64,000 nt of DNA from Gorillibacterium timonense. Lineage in GTDB: Bacteria > Bacillota > Bacilli > Paenibacillales > NBRC-103111. The DNA lies in the NCBI RefSeq assembly GCF_001457415.1, contig NZ_LN881724.1:2108001-2172000 (forward strand), written 5' to 3'. Position numbers and translations under genes: made by a program. Positions 18,600 through 26,686 of this stretch are shown piece by piece. How positions within the stretch are numbered: position 1 is the stretch's first letter; every line of letters starts with the position of its first letter. The notes under the pieces are model-generated. The model saw only the letters and a list, made by a program, of their open reading frames with translations. It ran no database searches and was not told the origin of the DNA.

Positions 18600-19883
18600 C
18601 TATTTCAAATATGGCGTGATCCCGGACAGGACAGTTCCAAAAAAGAGTTTTCTTTGTGCCTGAATGATACAGGATTCTGGAACACCAATACTCTTTAAGA
18701 CAACTGCAATTATAACTGCTTGAAAAAAGCGATTGACTTTTCCGAAGTCTTGTATTGAAAAAGCTCGCTTTTCTTTAGCTTTACTATAATGTGTATAGTA
18801 ATTCCGAGTGTCTGAGGCCCTGGTCGCAAGAGTATCAATTTCATCTGGTTCCAACAGAAACACTCCATTTGTATACCCTAAAATATCTACTATACGATGC
18901 TTTAGAGCAAGGCTCTTTTCATTCTTAGGGTTTTTCGTGTGATATTCAATAAAAACTTTTCGGGCTTCAATCTCCCGATTCCTGCAAGAATATGTTTCTA
19001 ATGCCTGCATTAGATTCAAAAACTGATTGCTCCACCGAGAATGGTTGCTGATAACCTCAAAAAATAAGTTATTCAAGGGCTCGTGATTTTCTACGAACGT
19101 CGTCCAGGCAGTCCAGATCTTCTGAAAACAATCCTTAATATCTGTGTAAGTTATCGGATATGGAAGTTCCCGATCTCTCTTCACCTTTTTTTGAAAATTT
19201 AGATGATAACGGCATTCCGCATTGTATTCATTTGTGAAATTGATGCCATAGCAGTCAAGATTTTCTCCGGAAAAATAGAGCAGAAGATTCCTCAGCGAAT
19301 AAACTTTTGAACGGGCATCTAATAAAGTAGTTGGATTATGAAAGAGAAATTCTACTGTAATTTGATTGGTCAACTCCAATTTCTTCACCGTCTTATAATT
19401 TTGAAGCATGCCAAAATTAAATTTGATTCGACATAGCTTGTCACTTATAGAGACTTCTTCTGGTTTTACTAATTCTACAATAATTGAATTTTGACCATAC
19501 GTTGGTTTGAAAACACAAGACATAAACCAATTTTCTAGATCTGTGTAATGGGCCTCCATTTTCATGACGTAAAAGTTTTCATTTGAATAATGAGCGCCGA
19601 TAATAACTTCATTCGGAGAGAACAGCGCAGAACACTTTGTGGAAAGCATACCGCTACTTCTTGTTTTGCAGTACGCTGATAACAAGGTAACCTTTTGGCC
19701 ATCCACATTACCATTGATCATTTGTGGGGCAATTTCATCTGTATTTCCTATTAAAGTCCACTCAATATAACACTCCAAAGCAATACTTCCGTCTTGATCA
19801 ACTAATTTTCCGGTAAAGCCCTGTGTTTCTTTACCTACAAGCCAAAAATCACCAAACTTATTTAGAATATTGATAAAGTCCAT
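18600..19883 (-). CDS. ApeA-like HEPN-domain protein, predicted anti-phage RNase
   Basis: The 427-aa protein has an N-terminal beta-rich part that resembles the ApeA N-terminal domain (FWLVGKETQGFTGKLVDQDG, residues 13-32). Its C-terminal helical domain is like that of ApeA/HEPN proteins (FLNLMQALETYSCR at 288-301). The HEPN RNase signature is RNYYTH, Arg360 to His365 (R-x4-H). ApeA is a known abortive-type defence protein in which HEPN cleaves RNA. Here it is the last gene of a run with an FRG protein 28 bases upstream and the 399-aa gene before that, unlike stand-alone ApeA. Active-site residues look intact. It is AT-rich compared with the flanks. Confidence 0.75.
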   Translation of the reverse strand: MDFINILNKFGDFWLVGKETQGFTGKLVDQDGSIALECYIEWTLIGNTDEIAPQMINGNVDGQKVTLLSAYCKTRSSGMLSTKCSALFSPNEVIIGAHYSNENFYVMKMEAHYTDLENWFMSCVFKPTYGQNSIIVELVKPEEVSISDKLCRIKFNFGMLQNYKTVKKLELTNQITVEFLFHNPTTLLDARSKVYSLRNLLLYFSGENLDCYGINFTNEYNAECRYHLNFQKKVKRDRELPYPITYTDIKDCFQKIWTAWTTFVENHEPLNNLFFEVISNHSRWSNQFLNLMQALETYSCRNREIEARKVFIEYHTKNPKNEKSLALKHRIVDILGYTNGVFLLEPDEIDTLATRASDTRNYYTHYSKAKEKRAFSIQDFGKVNRFFQAVIIAVVLKSIGVPESCIIQAQRKLFFGTVLSGITPYLK

Positions 19884-19911
19884 TTTATTTTTCTCCTTCT
19901 CAAGAGACTAC

Positions 19912-21897
19912 CTATTTTATTTCAAATTCAAAATCATAGTTAACAGTAGGTCCAATTCCAGTTCGCTCAACAAACTTTCCACATAAATTTTCATATTCAA
20001 TCCCAGCTAATCTGACAAATTCTATTGATTGAATATCTGGAACAGATAGTGAAATATTTGCCTGATATGCGCCGGGAGCATAGCCAAGACCTTCATTGCT
20101 GAACACTGCAAAAGAGAACTGCCCATCTGAAACATCTGACGTGTCTTGCCCTAATAATCTACTATTTTGCCTTACGGAAAGCATGATATTTGCGGCATTA
20201 AATAGATTAGTTGTACCAGAAATTTTGAATCTTTTATCTGCTAAGACAGAAACGTGAACGTTAAAATCAACATGAAGCGCATTAGGGTTTAATGGTATTG
20301 TCTGTGTATATTGGTATACATGCTTTGGTCTGTTATAAACATCAATACTTGCGAAATCTTCATCTGATACGCCAATTTGATTTTTCCAAAGGGAGGCCTT
20401 CTCGTTGATAGTATCAGCAAATTTCTTTGCTTGTTTTAAACAAGATTCATATTGATATTGACTTGCACGTTCATTCACTTTGTCGTTTTCAAGCCAGAGA
20501 TGCAGATCATCAATTGCACTAACGGCATGGTCATAATTATACAAAAAATCGTCAAATTCTTTATTTTTTGAGTGCCCGAAATCTTGTAACAGCATATACA
20601 ATTTAGAAATTTGTCTCTGTTGTTGAATGACTTCGTCAATAAAAGCTTTGATATCACCGGTTTTATAGGATTGTGTCAACAGATTATAAATCGGAGTGAA
20701 CTCATCCCACACCTTTTGGTGGTATACAAATAAGTTTTTATCGCTGTCAAAGACAAATTCATTATAATAATCAGACAATGTGCTATAAGAGTTACCGCTT
20801 TCCCAGTAATAACCCCTTCCGTCAGCTTCTTTTAACGTAAATGGACGGTAACGTTCATCCAATTTAGAGCTAATCCATTGACAGCGCAAAACCCAATTGG
20901 AAACAATATAATCTTCGCCAGTTTTGGCGACGTATACCCATACCACATCTTGATTTTCTTTATATACATTCATTACATCAACTGCAACAGTACGAATCTG
21001 ATCAATACGAAGCTGAGCATTGAGCACGATAATCACAGAAATTCTTCGTACAAATCCATGAGAAAGAATTTTGGTATGAACAATGTTGTATTTACCATCA
21101 GGTGAAAAATTCTCTTTTTTATACTTCCTCTTGATGTAATCTGCAACGGAAGGCAGTTCTGGATAGATTGATACGTTATTAATCCCATACCTTTCATCTA
21201 TTTCATATTTAATTAATCGCTTATATTCATATGGTATGCGGATGGTCATGTTGGGTTTAAGTGTATCTAGTGATTTCAAGTTATTTGTAATAGTTTTATC
21301 GACAGTCTCGTTTCCACAAATCAAAAATGCCCCATGTTGATTATATAGCCGAGGATTTAATTCTTTTAGCTCGTCACAATGTTTAATAAATATAGGTTCT
21401 TTTATATAAGTTAAGGCAATGTCAATGGTAATAGCATCTCCAAACACATTTTTATATTCAGTCACAACATGGTCTATGTTATGGTCTGGCAAAGTGGCTA
21501 AAAGAGATAGTAATCTTGCATGGTTACTGTCAAAGCCGTGCCCAGCATTGAGATATAGATGTACGTTACCATCGGAGGGATCATCAACATTTTCTACAGC
21601 AAAATAAAGTGCAATTAATGGATCAACCGTAACATCTACTAATCTTGTTGGGATACCATAATGCTGTAACTTTGATAATTTTTGGAGTGGAAAAAGAAGT
21701 GGTGTAAACTCATCGGCTTTCATCTTCACTGATTCGTGAAAGATCAAACTTTCATTGGACAAATAACCTTCATCACGTGCTATGGATGGCGGGATACTGG
21801 GATATCTCTCAAGCTGACCTCTATAGAACATTTCTGTATACCCGTTATAGCGTTCGAGTAACTTAAGATAACGATCTATGCTATTAGCTTGCTCCAT
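19912..21897 (-). CDS. FRG-domain protein, predicted ADP-ribosyltransferase-like toxin/effector
   Basis: This 661-aa protein carries an N-terminal FRG domain with its defining motifs: FYRGQ at residues 24-28 and LQHYGIPTRLVDVTVDPLIA at about 77-96, followed by ALYFAVEN. FRG domains are found in many predicted toxins and defence genes and are related to ADP-ribosyltransferase folds. The remaining 400 residues are not recognised; the last 150 look beta-rich (SVLADKRFKISGTTNLF). The gene lies between the 399-aa gene (37-base gap) and the ApeA-like gene (28-base gap), so all three are probably one transcript. Catalysis is inferred from the family, not shown. Confidence 0.75.
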   Translation of the reverse strand: MEQANSIDRYLKLLERYNGYTEMFYRGQLERYPSIPPSIARDEGYLSNESLIFHESVKMKADEFTPLLFPLQKLSKLQHYGIPTRLVDVTVDPLIALYFAVENVDDPSDGNVHLYLNAGHGFDSNHARLLSLLATLPDHNIDHVVTEYKNVFGDAITIDIALTYIKEPIFIKHCDELKELNPRLYNQHGAFLICGNETVDKTITNNLKSLDTLKPNMTIRIPYEYKRLIKYEIDERYGINNVSIYPELPSVADYIKRKYKKENFSPDGKYNIVHTKILSHGFVRRISVIIVLNAQLRIDQIRTVAVDVMNVYKENQDVVWVYVAKTGEDYIVSNWVLRCQWISSKLDERYRPFTLKEADGRGYYWESGNSYSTLSDYYNEFVFDSDKNLFVYHQKVWDEFTPIYNLLTQSYKTGDIKAFIDEVIQQQRQISKLYMLLQDFGHSKNKEFDDFLYNYDHAVSAIDDLHLWLENDKVNERASQYQYESCLKQAKKFADTINEKASLWKNQIGVSDEDFASIDVYNRPKHVYQYTQTIPLNPNALHVDFNVHVSVLADKRFKISGTTNLFNAANIMLSVRQNSRLLGQDTSDVSDGQFSFAVFSNEGLGYAPGAYQANISLSVPDIQSIEFVRLAGIEYENLCGKFVERTGIGPTVNYDFEFEIK

Positions 21898-21934
21898 TGC
21901 TACACCCTCTTATTGTCCGTTTCGTACAGCAGCT

Positions 21935-23134
21935 CTATTGATCTCCACATTCCTCATCTTGCTTGAACATTTTACTTATTGCACCTATGACAATACCGCA
22001 TATGCGGGAAACATCATCCGGGTTAAGCGGTTCGTTATGTTCAACAAAATAAGGTTTGCCATCAAAGAGAAATGCCGATATGTACGCCTCGTCATACGGC
22101 TGGTTTATTCTCTCTTCAGCCCCTGCAAAGTTTTTAAAATCAATCCCTGACCAAGACATTGCCTGCCGATTGCTATTTTTCTCTGTATAATACATAGCTA
22201 ATCCACCACAACAATATGTCTTTACTACCTTTTCACATGCATAAACCATTAAAACGCTGATAATATCATCTAGGGTCATTAGTGGTAATTGCTGTAACAA
22301 CTCATCCATTTTTTCTGAATCAATATATTGATGTTTAACAACATTGAATGCAGCTGGCGTTTTTCTTTCTTCGGTAATAAACGAATCATAGTTTGACTGA
22401 TAAAAAACAGTTGTTTTATACGCATCAATAGTCTCTTGACCAATGTATTCATCCACAAAGTCTTCACTATATGGATCGGTCATTGAATCATAGCAACGGT
22501 ATAGTATTTCTTCATCCATTAGGAGGACAGGAAAAGGATCAATTGTTAATCGCATTACTGCTACAACACCAATACTCATTCTGAGATAATATTGAAAATT
22601 CTTAATGAAATTTTCTTGTGACTTGTTGTTTAGAGGATGGTTTCTGGAAATATAAAAATGACGAAATCCTTGCTTATGTACATATTTATTTAATTCAGAA
22701 CTTAGCCTTTTCGCCCTTTCAAAGAAGGTAGGCATCTTGTTCATCATGTCTGTGAATACATTTCCCTTGCTTGATAGCTGTTTTATCATTTGCCCTTGCA
22801 TAGGAAAGTCTTTAGTTTCCTTCCATGCATCTAGAAATATATCTCGATCTTCATCAGGCATATCAGATAAAAAAGCCATGGTGGTTGATATATCAACTGC
22901 AGATCGAAGTGAATAGTATGCACTATCAAAATAGCCTTGCTCGAAGAGTTCCATTGCATTTATTAATTGTTGCTCCGCTTCCATAATAAATGTATTTCCG
23001 GTACTCCAAGTATCCATTCTACCAGACCAACTTTGCTCGATGTTGATTAAATCCATATAGAATTTTCTTTTGTTTGGCAGAATAACTGGTTGAATATTCT
23101 CATTTTTTCGCCACTCAATATACCCATCACTCAT
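21935..23134 (-). CDS. Unrecognised 399-aa helical protein, first large gene of the island operon
   Basis: I do not recognise a named family. The protein is soluble and mostly helical. Residues about 51-90 (LINAMELFEQGYFDSAYYSL then RSAVDISTT) look like the first helices of a HEPN fold, and residues 143-157 contain RLSSELNKYVHKQGF. An arginine and a histidine are present there, but the spacing is not the canonical R-x4-6-H. The C-terminal part (FFDGKPYFVEHN-like strand, then a helix) is separate. It starts behind GGAAGGTGA and is followed 37 bases later by the FRG gene. It may be a regulator, sensor or antitoxin for the other two proteins. Confidence 0.65.
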   Translation of the reverse strand: MSDGYIEWRKNENIQPVILPNKRKFYMDLINIEQSWSGRMDTWSTGNTFIMEAEQQLINAMELFEQGYFDSAYYSLRSAVDISTTMAFLSDMPDEDRDIFLDAWKETKDFPMQGQMIKQLSSKGNVFTDMMNKMPTFFERAKRLSSELNKYVHKQGFRHFYISRNHPLNNKSQENFIKNFQYYLRMSIGVVAVMRLTIDPFPVLLMDEEILYRCYDSMTDPYSEDFVDEYIGQETIDAYKTTVFYQSNYDSFITEERKTPAAFNVVKHQYIDSEKMDELLQQLPLMTLDDIISVLMVYACEKVVKTYCCGGLAMYYTEKNSNRQAMSWSGIDFKNFAGAEERINQPYDEAYISAFLFDGKPYFVEHNEPLNPDDVSRICGIVIGAISKMFKQDEECGDQ

Positions 23135-23168
23135 CTATATCACCTTCCGAATTTTTGTCAGAAAAGGC

Positions 23169-23222
23169 CTCAGTTTTTATCATCTTCGATGAAATCATAA
23201 ATAAGCCGACATAAAAACTGAG
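23169..23222. repeat. Perfect 12-bp inverted repeat over the end of the 47-aa ORF
   Basis: CTCAGTTTTTAT (23169-23180) and ATAAAAACTGAG (23211-23222) are exact inverted copies 30 bases apart. In the mRNA they form a stem covering the last 15 codons and stop of the small ORF, ahead of the 399-aa start. There is no T tract, so it is not a plain terminator. It may couple or limit translation of the next gene. Confidence 0.55.
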
Positions 23223-23313
23223 AAGCTTTGTAGTAATCTTCGGTTGTTCTATGCATTGTTGGAGGGCGCAACGAAAAACCCAAAAGGCGACATTGATGTA
23301 ATACTTGGTGCAT
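23170..23313 (-). CDS. Small 47-aa ORF at the head of the island operon
   Basis: An ATG at 23313 opens a 47-codon frame ending at TGA 23170-23172, 35 bases before the 399-aa gene. The product starts MHQVLHQCRLLGFSLRPP and ends CRLIYDFIEDDKN, with a basic first half and an acidic tail. GGAGAT lies about 12 bases upstream; an internal ATG (M20) is an alternative start. A TATAAT box occurs at 23376-23381, some 65 bases upstream. No family is recognised. It could be a small antitoxin, a leader peptide or chance. Confidence 0.4.
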   Translation of the reverse strand: MHQVLHQCRLLGFSLRPPTMHRTTEDYYKASQFLCRLIYDFIEDDKN

Positions 23314-23619
23314 TTCTATGTGTTATCTCCGATTTCAGGTTTGCTTTTTCAAAGTGTTTTAGGTTTGGCAAATAAATTATACCGTCTTCTATTCGTATAT
23401 ACCTGCAGCCTGGACACAAAAGAAAATATCTACCAAAAATATTATTCGACGGATTTCCTTAAAGACCCTTCCAACTTTCTACTATTATTCGTTAAAGGTT
23501 TCTTTATCCCTCCCACTATAAATTAATGTTTTCTTCCATTTGCTCACGTTTTCTTAGATTTACAACATCGACTTTGTAAAGAGATGGAGATATCATGTTG
23601 GCATGACATTTTTTTCTGG
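23314..23619. other. Intergenic, probable promoter region of the island operon
   Basis: A minus-strand TATAAT (23376-23381) lies 60-70 bases before the 47-aa ORF, but no good -35 hexamer is found 16-18 bases away. The rest (23390-23610) is AT-rich with no coding signal that I can support. Confidence 0.4.
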
Positions 23620-23626
23620 AGGAGCC

Positions 23627-23905
23627 GGTTGCGGGAATAGAGCTTGGAACCCTTTTTCCAATCTGTGGATGCTACTTATGGTCGCACCTTGGATATCCAC
23701 ACCATTCCCTCGACGGTTTACCCTCCCATGTCACACGGGGTCTATGCCCTCACATTCCTTCGTTCTACCTCTCAAGGGGTGGACGCCGCTTCTTGCTCCT
23801 TTACTGGGTCATTGCCCTTATGGATGATGATCTGCGGCTGCTCCGTGCTTCTATTGTCATTTGTAAAACTCTAAGCGTGGGTTAAGCAAAATGAATATTC
23901 CGGTT
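23627..23905 (-). ncRNA. Possible IS1111-type guide (seek/bridge) RNA region
   Basis: IS110-family elements carry a structured guide RNA in a non-coding end, downstream of the transposase in the IS1111 subgroup. Here 23627-23905 is GC-richer than the surrounding island and has no plausible protein on the minus strand. I did not derive a secondary structure, so this is a placement by analogy only. Confidence 0.25.
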
Positions 23906-23909
23906 TGAA

Positions 23910-25205
23910 TTAAGCAGCCATCTGAAGCTGAGACTGGCGTACCGGCCCCAAAACATCTGTTGCGTTGTAACGAATTTGTTTCGTCCCCAATGTGTGCAAG
24001 ACTCGAATGAGCTTTCCGCATAGGGCTACAATAGATTGTTTCTTCTTCAGTGGATTCTGAGTTCGTTTCGTGTAATAGTGGTGCAGGGCTTTAAACTCCG
24101 CGTTTTTCGCCACCATGGGCATCACCGCGCGGAACAACAATGCCCGAAGCCGGGATCGTCCCCGTTTGGTTATGGTGGACTTGCCTTTCTTCTTGCCTGA
24201 GCTGTTTTCCCGTAGATTGAAGCCTGCAAGTCGTATGATTTGTTGACTGTGGTCATAGCCCTGCAGATCGCCTACTTCAGCTAGAAATCCAGCTAATGTA
24301 ACGACTCCGACGCCCGGAACTGTGAGCATTTCTTCCGCACCAGGTATCTGTTCAAGAAGCTGCTCCACCTGCTGCATGACGTCGTCGCTCTGCCGGGCAA
24401 ACAAGGTATATTGCTCCAGCAGGTCCTTCAATTCGATCTTGGCTGCCGTTAGGCCCTCTCGAAGGCCGATTGAACTCCGAGCGGCTTGAACCAGCTTCTC
24501 CGCCCGCTTCATGCCTACCGCCCTTTTAACCTCTTGTTTCCACCGCTTTAGGACCGCAAAGGCGCCGAGCGTGACGATTTCTTGTGGGGTAGGGAATTCA
24601 GTAAGCGTGATGAGAGAGGCTTTTCCTTCCCAGTCTGCAAATACCCTATGGTATTCGGGGAAGAACCGGTCCAGCCAATTTTGAATTCTCCTCTGGGTTT
24701 GGCCCAGGTTTAACATGACCTTTTCCCGATGGTTCATGAGAATACGTAAATCGGCGTAGATCCTTTTCGGAAGTCTAGGCTCCGAATAATGGCCGTTACG
24801 GATGAGATCTGCTATGACCTTGGCATCCTTGTAGTCGTTTTTCGTCGGTGAATTGTCTTGAAGTTCTTTGCTCTTGTTCACGTGGTGAGGATTGACGATA
24901 ACGAGTTGGATGCCCTCATTCTGTAGAAATTCCGCTAGAGTAAACCAGTAGTGTCCGGTTGGTTCAATGCCGAAGATGACGTCGGTCTTGGCATGCTCCC
25001 GTTGTAGTTCCTTCATCCACGATACCAGCTTTTCCAAGCCCAAACGGTCGTTTTGAAACACACATTCCTTGCCCAACTCGATGCCCCGGAAGTCGATCCC
25101 CCGTGACACGTGGGTTTCTTTGGCGATGTCTGCTCCGATTACCAGGGTGTTTTCGGTAATTCGAGTAATCCGTTGATTCTGCTTCTTCGATTGCTTATAC
25201 TTCAT
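23910..25205 (-). CDS. IS110-family transposase
   Basis: The 431-aa protein has an N-terminal DEDD domain (VIGADIAKETH, FGIEPTGHYW, NDYKDAKVIADLI) and a C-terminal Transposase_20 domain (LTVPGVGVVTLAGFLAEVGD). A Ser-rich catalytic stretch follows (ENSSGKKKGKSTITKRG). The start at 25205 follows AGGAGG at a 10-base spacing; an open frame runs on to 25277 but has no better site. The catalytic residues appear intact, so the element may be active. Confidence 0.93.
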   Translation of the reverse strand: MKYKQSKKQNQRITRITENTLVIGADIAKETHVSRGIDFRGIELGKECVFQNDRLGLEKLVSWMKELQREHAKTDVIFGIEPTGHYWFTLAEFLQNEGIQLVIVNPHHVNKSKELQDNSPTKNDYKDAKVIADLIRNGHYSEPRLPKRIYADLRILMNHREKVMLNLGQTQRRIQNWLDRFFPEYHRVFADWEGKASLITLTEFPTPQEIVTLGAFAVLKRWKQEVKRAVGMKRAEKLVQAARSSIGLREGLTAAKIELKDLLEQYTLFARQSDDVMQQVEQLLEQIPGAEEMLTVPGVGVVTLAGFLAEVGDLQGYDHSQQIIRLAGFNLRENSSGKKKGKSTITKRGRSRLRALLFRAVMPMVAKNAEFKALHHYYTKRTQNPLKKKQSIVALCGKLIRVLHTLGTKQIRYNATDVLGPVRQSQLQMAA

Positions 25206-25391
25206 GGTAGAGTGCCTCCTGTGCTGAGTTGTTCTTTGGTCGGAACCCAGTATACAGAAGGTGCTCTTTTCATTCAAACCTCAAATTAATTCATTACAGG
25301 AATGGCTCCTTTAAGCTATAGTCCAATCAAAGTTTTATAAGAGGTGCATTTCTCTGTTTATGAGCGTAATAACAAGTCATTTAGATAAAAG

Positions 25392-25420
25392 AAAAAACCC
25401 TTCCGAAGAAGAGTTTGTTT
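25392..25420 (-). terminator. Terminator of tRNA-Leu inside the island end
   Basis: AAACCCTTC pairs with GAAGAGTTT (one mismatch) around CGAA. On the minus strand TTTTTTCTTTT follows. It ends the tRNA transcript and would have been supplied by the incoming island. Confidence 0.65.
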
Positions 25421-25428
25421 TTAAGATG

Positions 25429-25515
25429 TGGTGCGGTCGAGAGGACTTGAACCTCCACGGCTGTTACACCACTAGAACCTGAATCTAGCGCGTCTGCCAA
25501 TTCCGCCACGACCGC
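25429..25515 (-). tRNA. tRNA-Leu(CAG)
   Basis: The 87-nt cloverleaf has acceptor GCGGTCG/CGACCGC, D-arm with GGCAGACGC, anticodon stem CTAGA/TCTAG with loop TTCAGGT (anticodon CAG, plus-strand bases 25479-25481), a long class II variable arm, T-loop TTCAAGT, discriminator A and an encoded CCA. It reads CUG leucine codons. Its 3' 51 bases are duplicated at 17917-17967. Confidence 0.95.
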
Positions 25516-25568
25516 ACATTTCGTGCATTTGCTGCTGTTCGACTTGGCTTGTCGAACAACCGAGGATT

Positions 25569-25598
25569 ACTATAGCATGACCCTCGGTTGTTTGGCAA
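25569..25598 (-). promoter_or_regulatory. tRNA-Leu promoter with a dyad across the -10
   Basis: On the minus strand TTGCCA (25593-25598), an 18-base spacer and TATAGT (25569-25574) precede the tRNA. AACAACCGAGG and CCTCGGTTGTT form inverted arms around the -10. The same arrangement recurs before the second tRNA-Leu. Confidence 0.65.
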
Positions 25599-25680
25599 GC
25601 TGTAGGCTCAAAGTCGCGCTAGCCAAACAATTCAGCCAATTCACGCTCAATTCGGCCTAACATGAAGCAACTGCGGGCCT

Positions 25681-26529
25681 TTAGGAATTTTGAATATCCA
25701 CAAACCCTTTGCCGAAGACATCCTGCAGATTGTGAATCGTAAGGAACGCCTCACGATCCGTGGCTTTGACGATTTTCTTCAGCATGGCGATCTCCTGTTT
25801 GCTGAGCACGATATAGAGAACACCCATCGAGGCCTTCGTATAATGCCCCTGGCCGCTTAATACCGTTACGCCCCGATCCATCAGCTTGTTCACCTGATCC
25901 GCGATCCGTTCCTGCTCCTTGGAGATGATCGTCACAGCCTTCGTCGGGTTCAGCCCGGCAATGACGAGCTCCATCACCTTGGTGGCCACAACCAGCATGA
26001 TGATGGTGAACATCAGCCGTTCCGGTCCGATGATAAAGTAGGAGCACAAGGCAACAAGCACATCGCAGAACAAAAGGGCGTAGCTGATGTTCCAATCCCA
26101 AAACTTGTTCAAGAACTTGGCAATGATGACGGTGCCTGCCGTGGTGCCCCCTACCCGAACGATGAGCCCGATGCCCGCCCCAATGATGGCTCCACCGAAG
26201 ATGGCGTTGACCATTTGATCGTTCGCAACGATCCGCCACCCCTCCGTTAGGTGGAGGAACAATGAATGGCAGGAGACGGCAACGATCGTATAGACGATCG
26301 TTTTCTTGGGAAGGAAGCGATACCCAATCGCTAGCAGCAGCATATTGATGATCAAGCTGGTCAAGCCCGGCGGCCATTCCAGCATGTAGTATAAAATGAT
26401 CGTAACGCCAACCACGCCGCCCTCACCGAATTCGTGAGGGATAACAAATACGTTTATGCCGAGCGCAAAGGCGAAAGCCCCCAATAGGATAACGAGTAAA
26501 TCCAAAAGTGTTCTTTTCATCTCTTCCAC
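25681..26529 (-). CDS. YitT family membrane protein (DUF161/DUF2179)
   Basis: The protein (about 282 aa) has five to six hydrophobic segments in the YitT arrangement (LGAFAFALGINVFVIPHEFG, then GVTIILYYM), and GGTTAGTVIIAKFL. A C-terminal cytoplasmic DUF2179 domain follows (NPTKAVTIISKEQERIADQV). I chose GTG at 26529 behind GGAGAG; an ATG three codons later is an alternative. The transport or signalling role of YitT proteins is unsettled. Confidence 0.85.
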   Translation of the reverse strand: MEEMKRTLLDLLVILLGAFAFALGINVFVIPHEFGEGGVVGVTIILYYMLEWPPGLTSLIINMLLLAIGYRFLPKKTIVYTIVAVSCHSLFLHLTEGWRIVANDQMVNAIFGGAIIGAGIGLIVRVGGTTAGTVIIAKFLNKFWDWNISYALLFCDVLVALCSYFIIGPERLMFTIIMLVVATKVMELVIAGLNPTKAVTIISKEQERIADQVNKLMDRGVTVLSGQGHYTKASMGVLYIVLSKQEIAMLKKIVKATDREAFLTIHNLQDVFGKGFVDIQNS

Positions 26530-26686
26530 ACAGCCTACTCTCCGCAATCGTTCTCGTGACCCTACCCAGCCGGGTCACGCTTCATTCCTTCATTTAATCA
26601 CGGATTTCGCAGCCTCTCAAGCCGCTGTGCTACCATGCTACTAGTTTACCAAACTGAAGACTGGGGCCTGGAGCAGAGTTGGAGCG

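Larger units (their letters stand above)
23620..25310 (-). mobile_element. IS110-family insertion sequence, IS1111-like
   Basis: The element contains one transposase gene (23910-25205). AGGAGCC at 23620-23626 has an inverted partner GGCTCCT at 25304-25310, the short subterminal inverted repeats expected of the IS1111 subgroup. About 280 non-coding bases lie between the transposase stop and the left repeat. Exact outer ends cannot be fixed without a second copy or an empty site. Confidence 0.6.
17917..25428. mobile_element. tRNA-Leu-associated genomic island (about 7.5 kb)
   Basis: The segment is bounded by the tRNA-Leu 3' fragment (left) and the intact tRNA-Leu (right), a 51-bp direct repeat. 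It is visibly more AT-rich than both flanks. It contains a degenerate small ORF, the operon with ApeA-like, FRG-domain, 399-aa and 47-aa genes, and one IS110-family element. No integrase, relaxase or phage structural gene is present, so it is either a decayed element or one mobilised in trans. Boundaries are read from the repeat; the integration mechanism is inferred. Confidence 0.75.

Noticed and set aside
23603..23874. Two overlapping plus-strand ORFs of 74-76 codons downstream of the transposase
   Set aside because: They lie in the non-coding end of the IS110 element, lack ribosome sites and have low-complexity Pro/Leu/Ser translations. A structural RNA end is more likely.
17917..25428. 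Prophage or integrative conjugative element
   Set aside because: There are no structural, replication, relaxase or integrase genes, and the length is only about 7.5 kb.
25550..25600. Hairpin read as a terminator for the YitT gene
   Set aside because: It has no T tract and overlaps a good -35/-10 pair for tRNA-Leu; the identical layout at 27610-27670 supports a promoter element.
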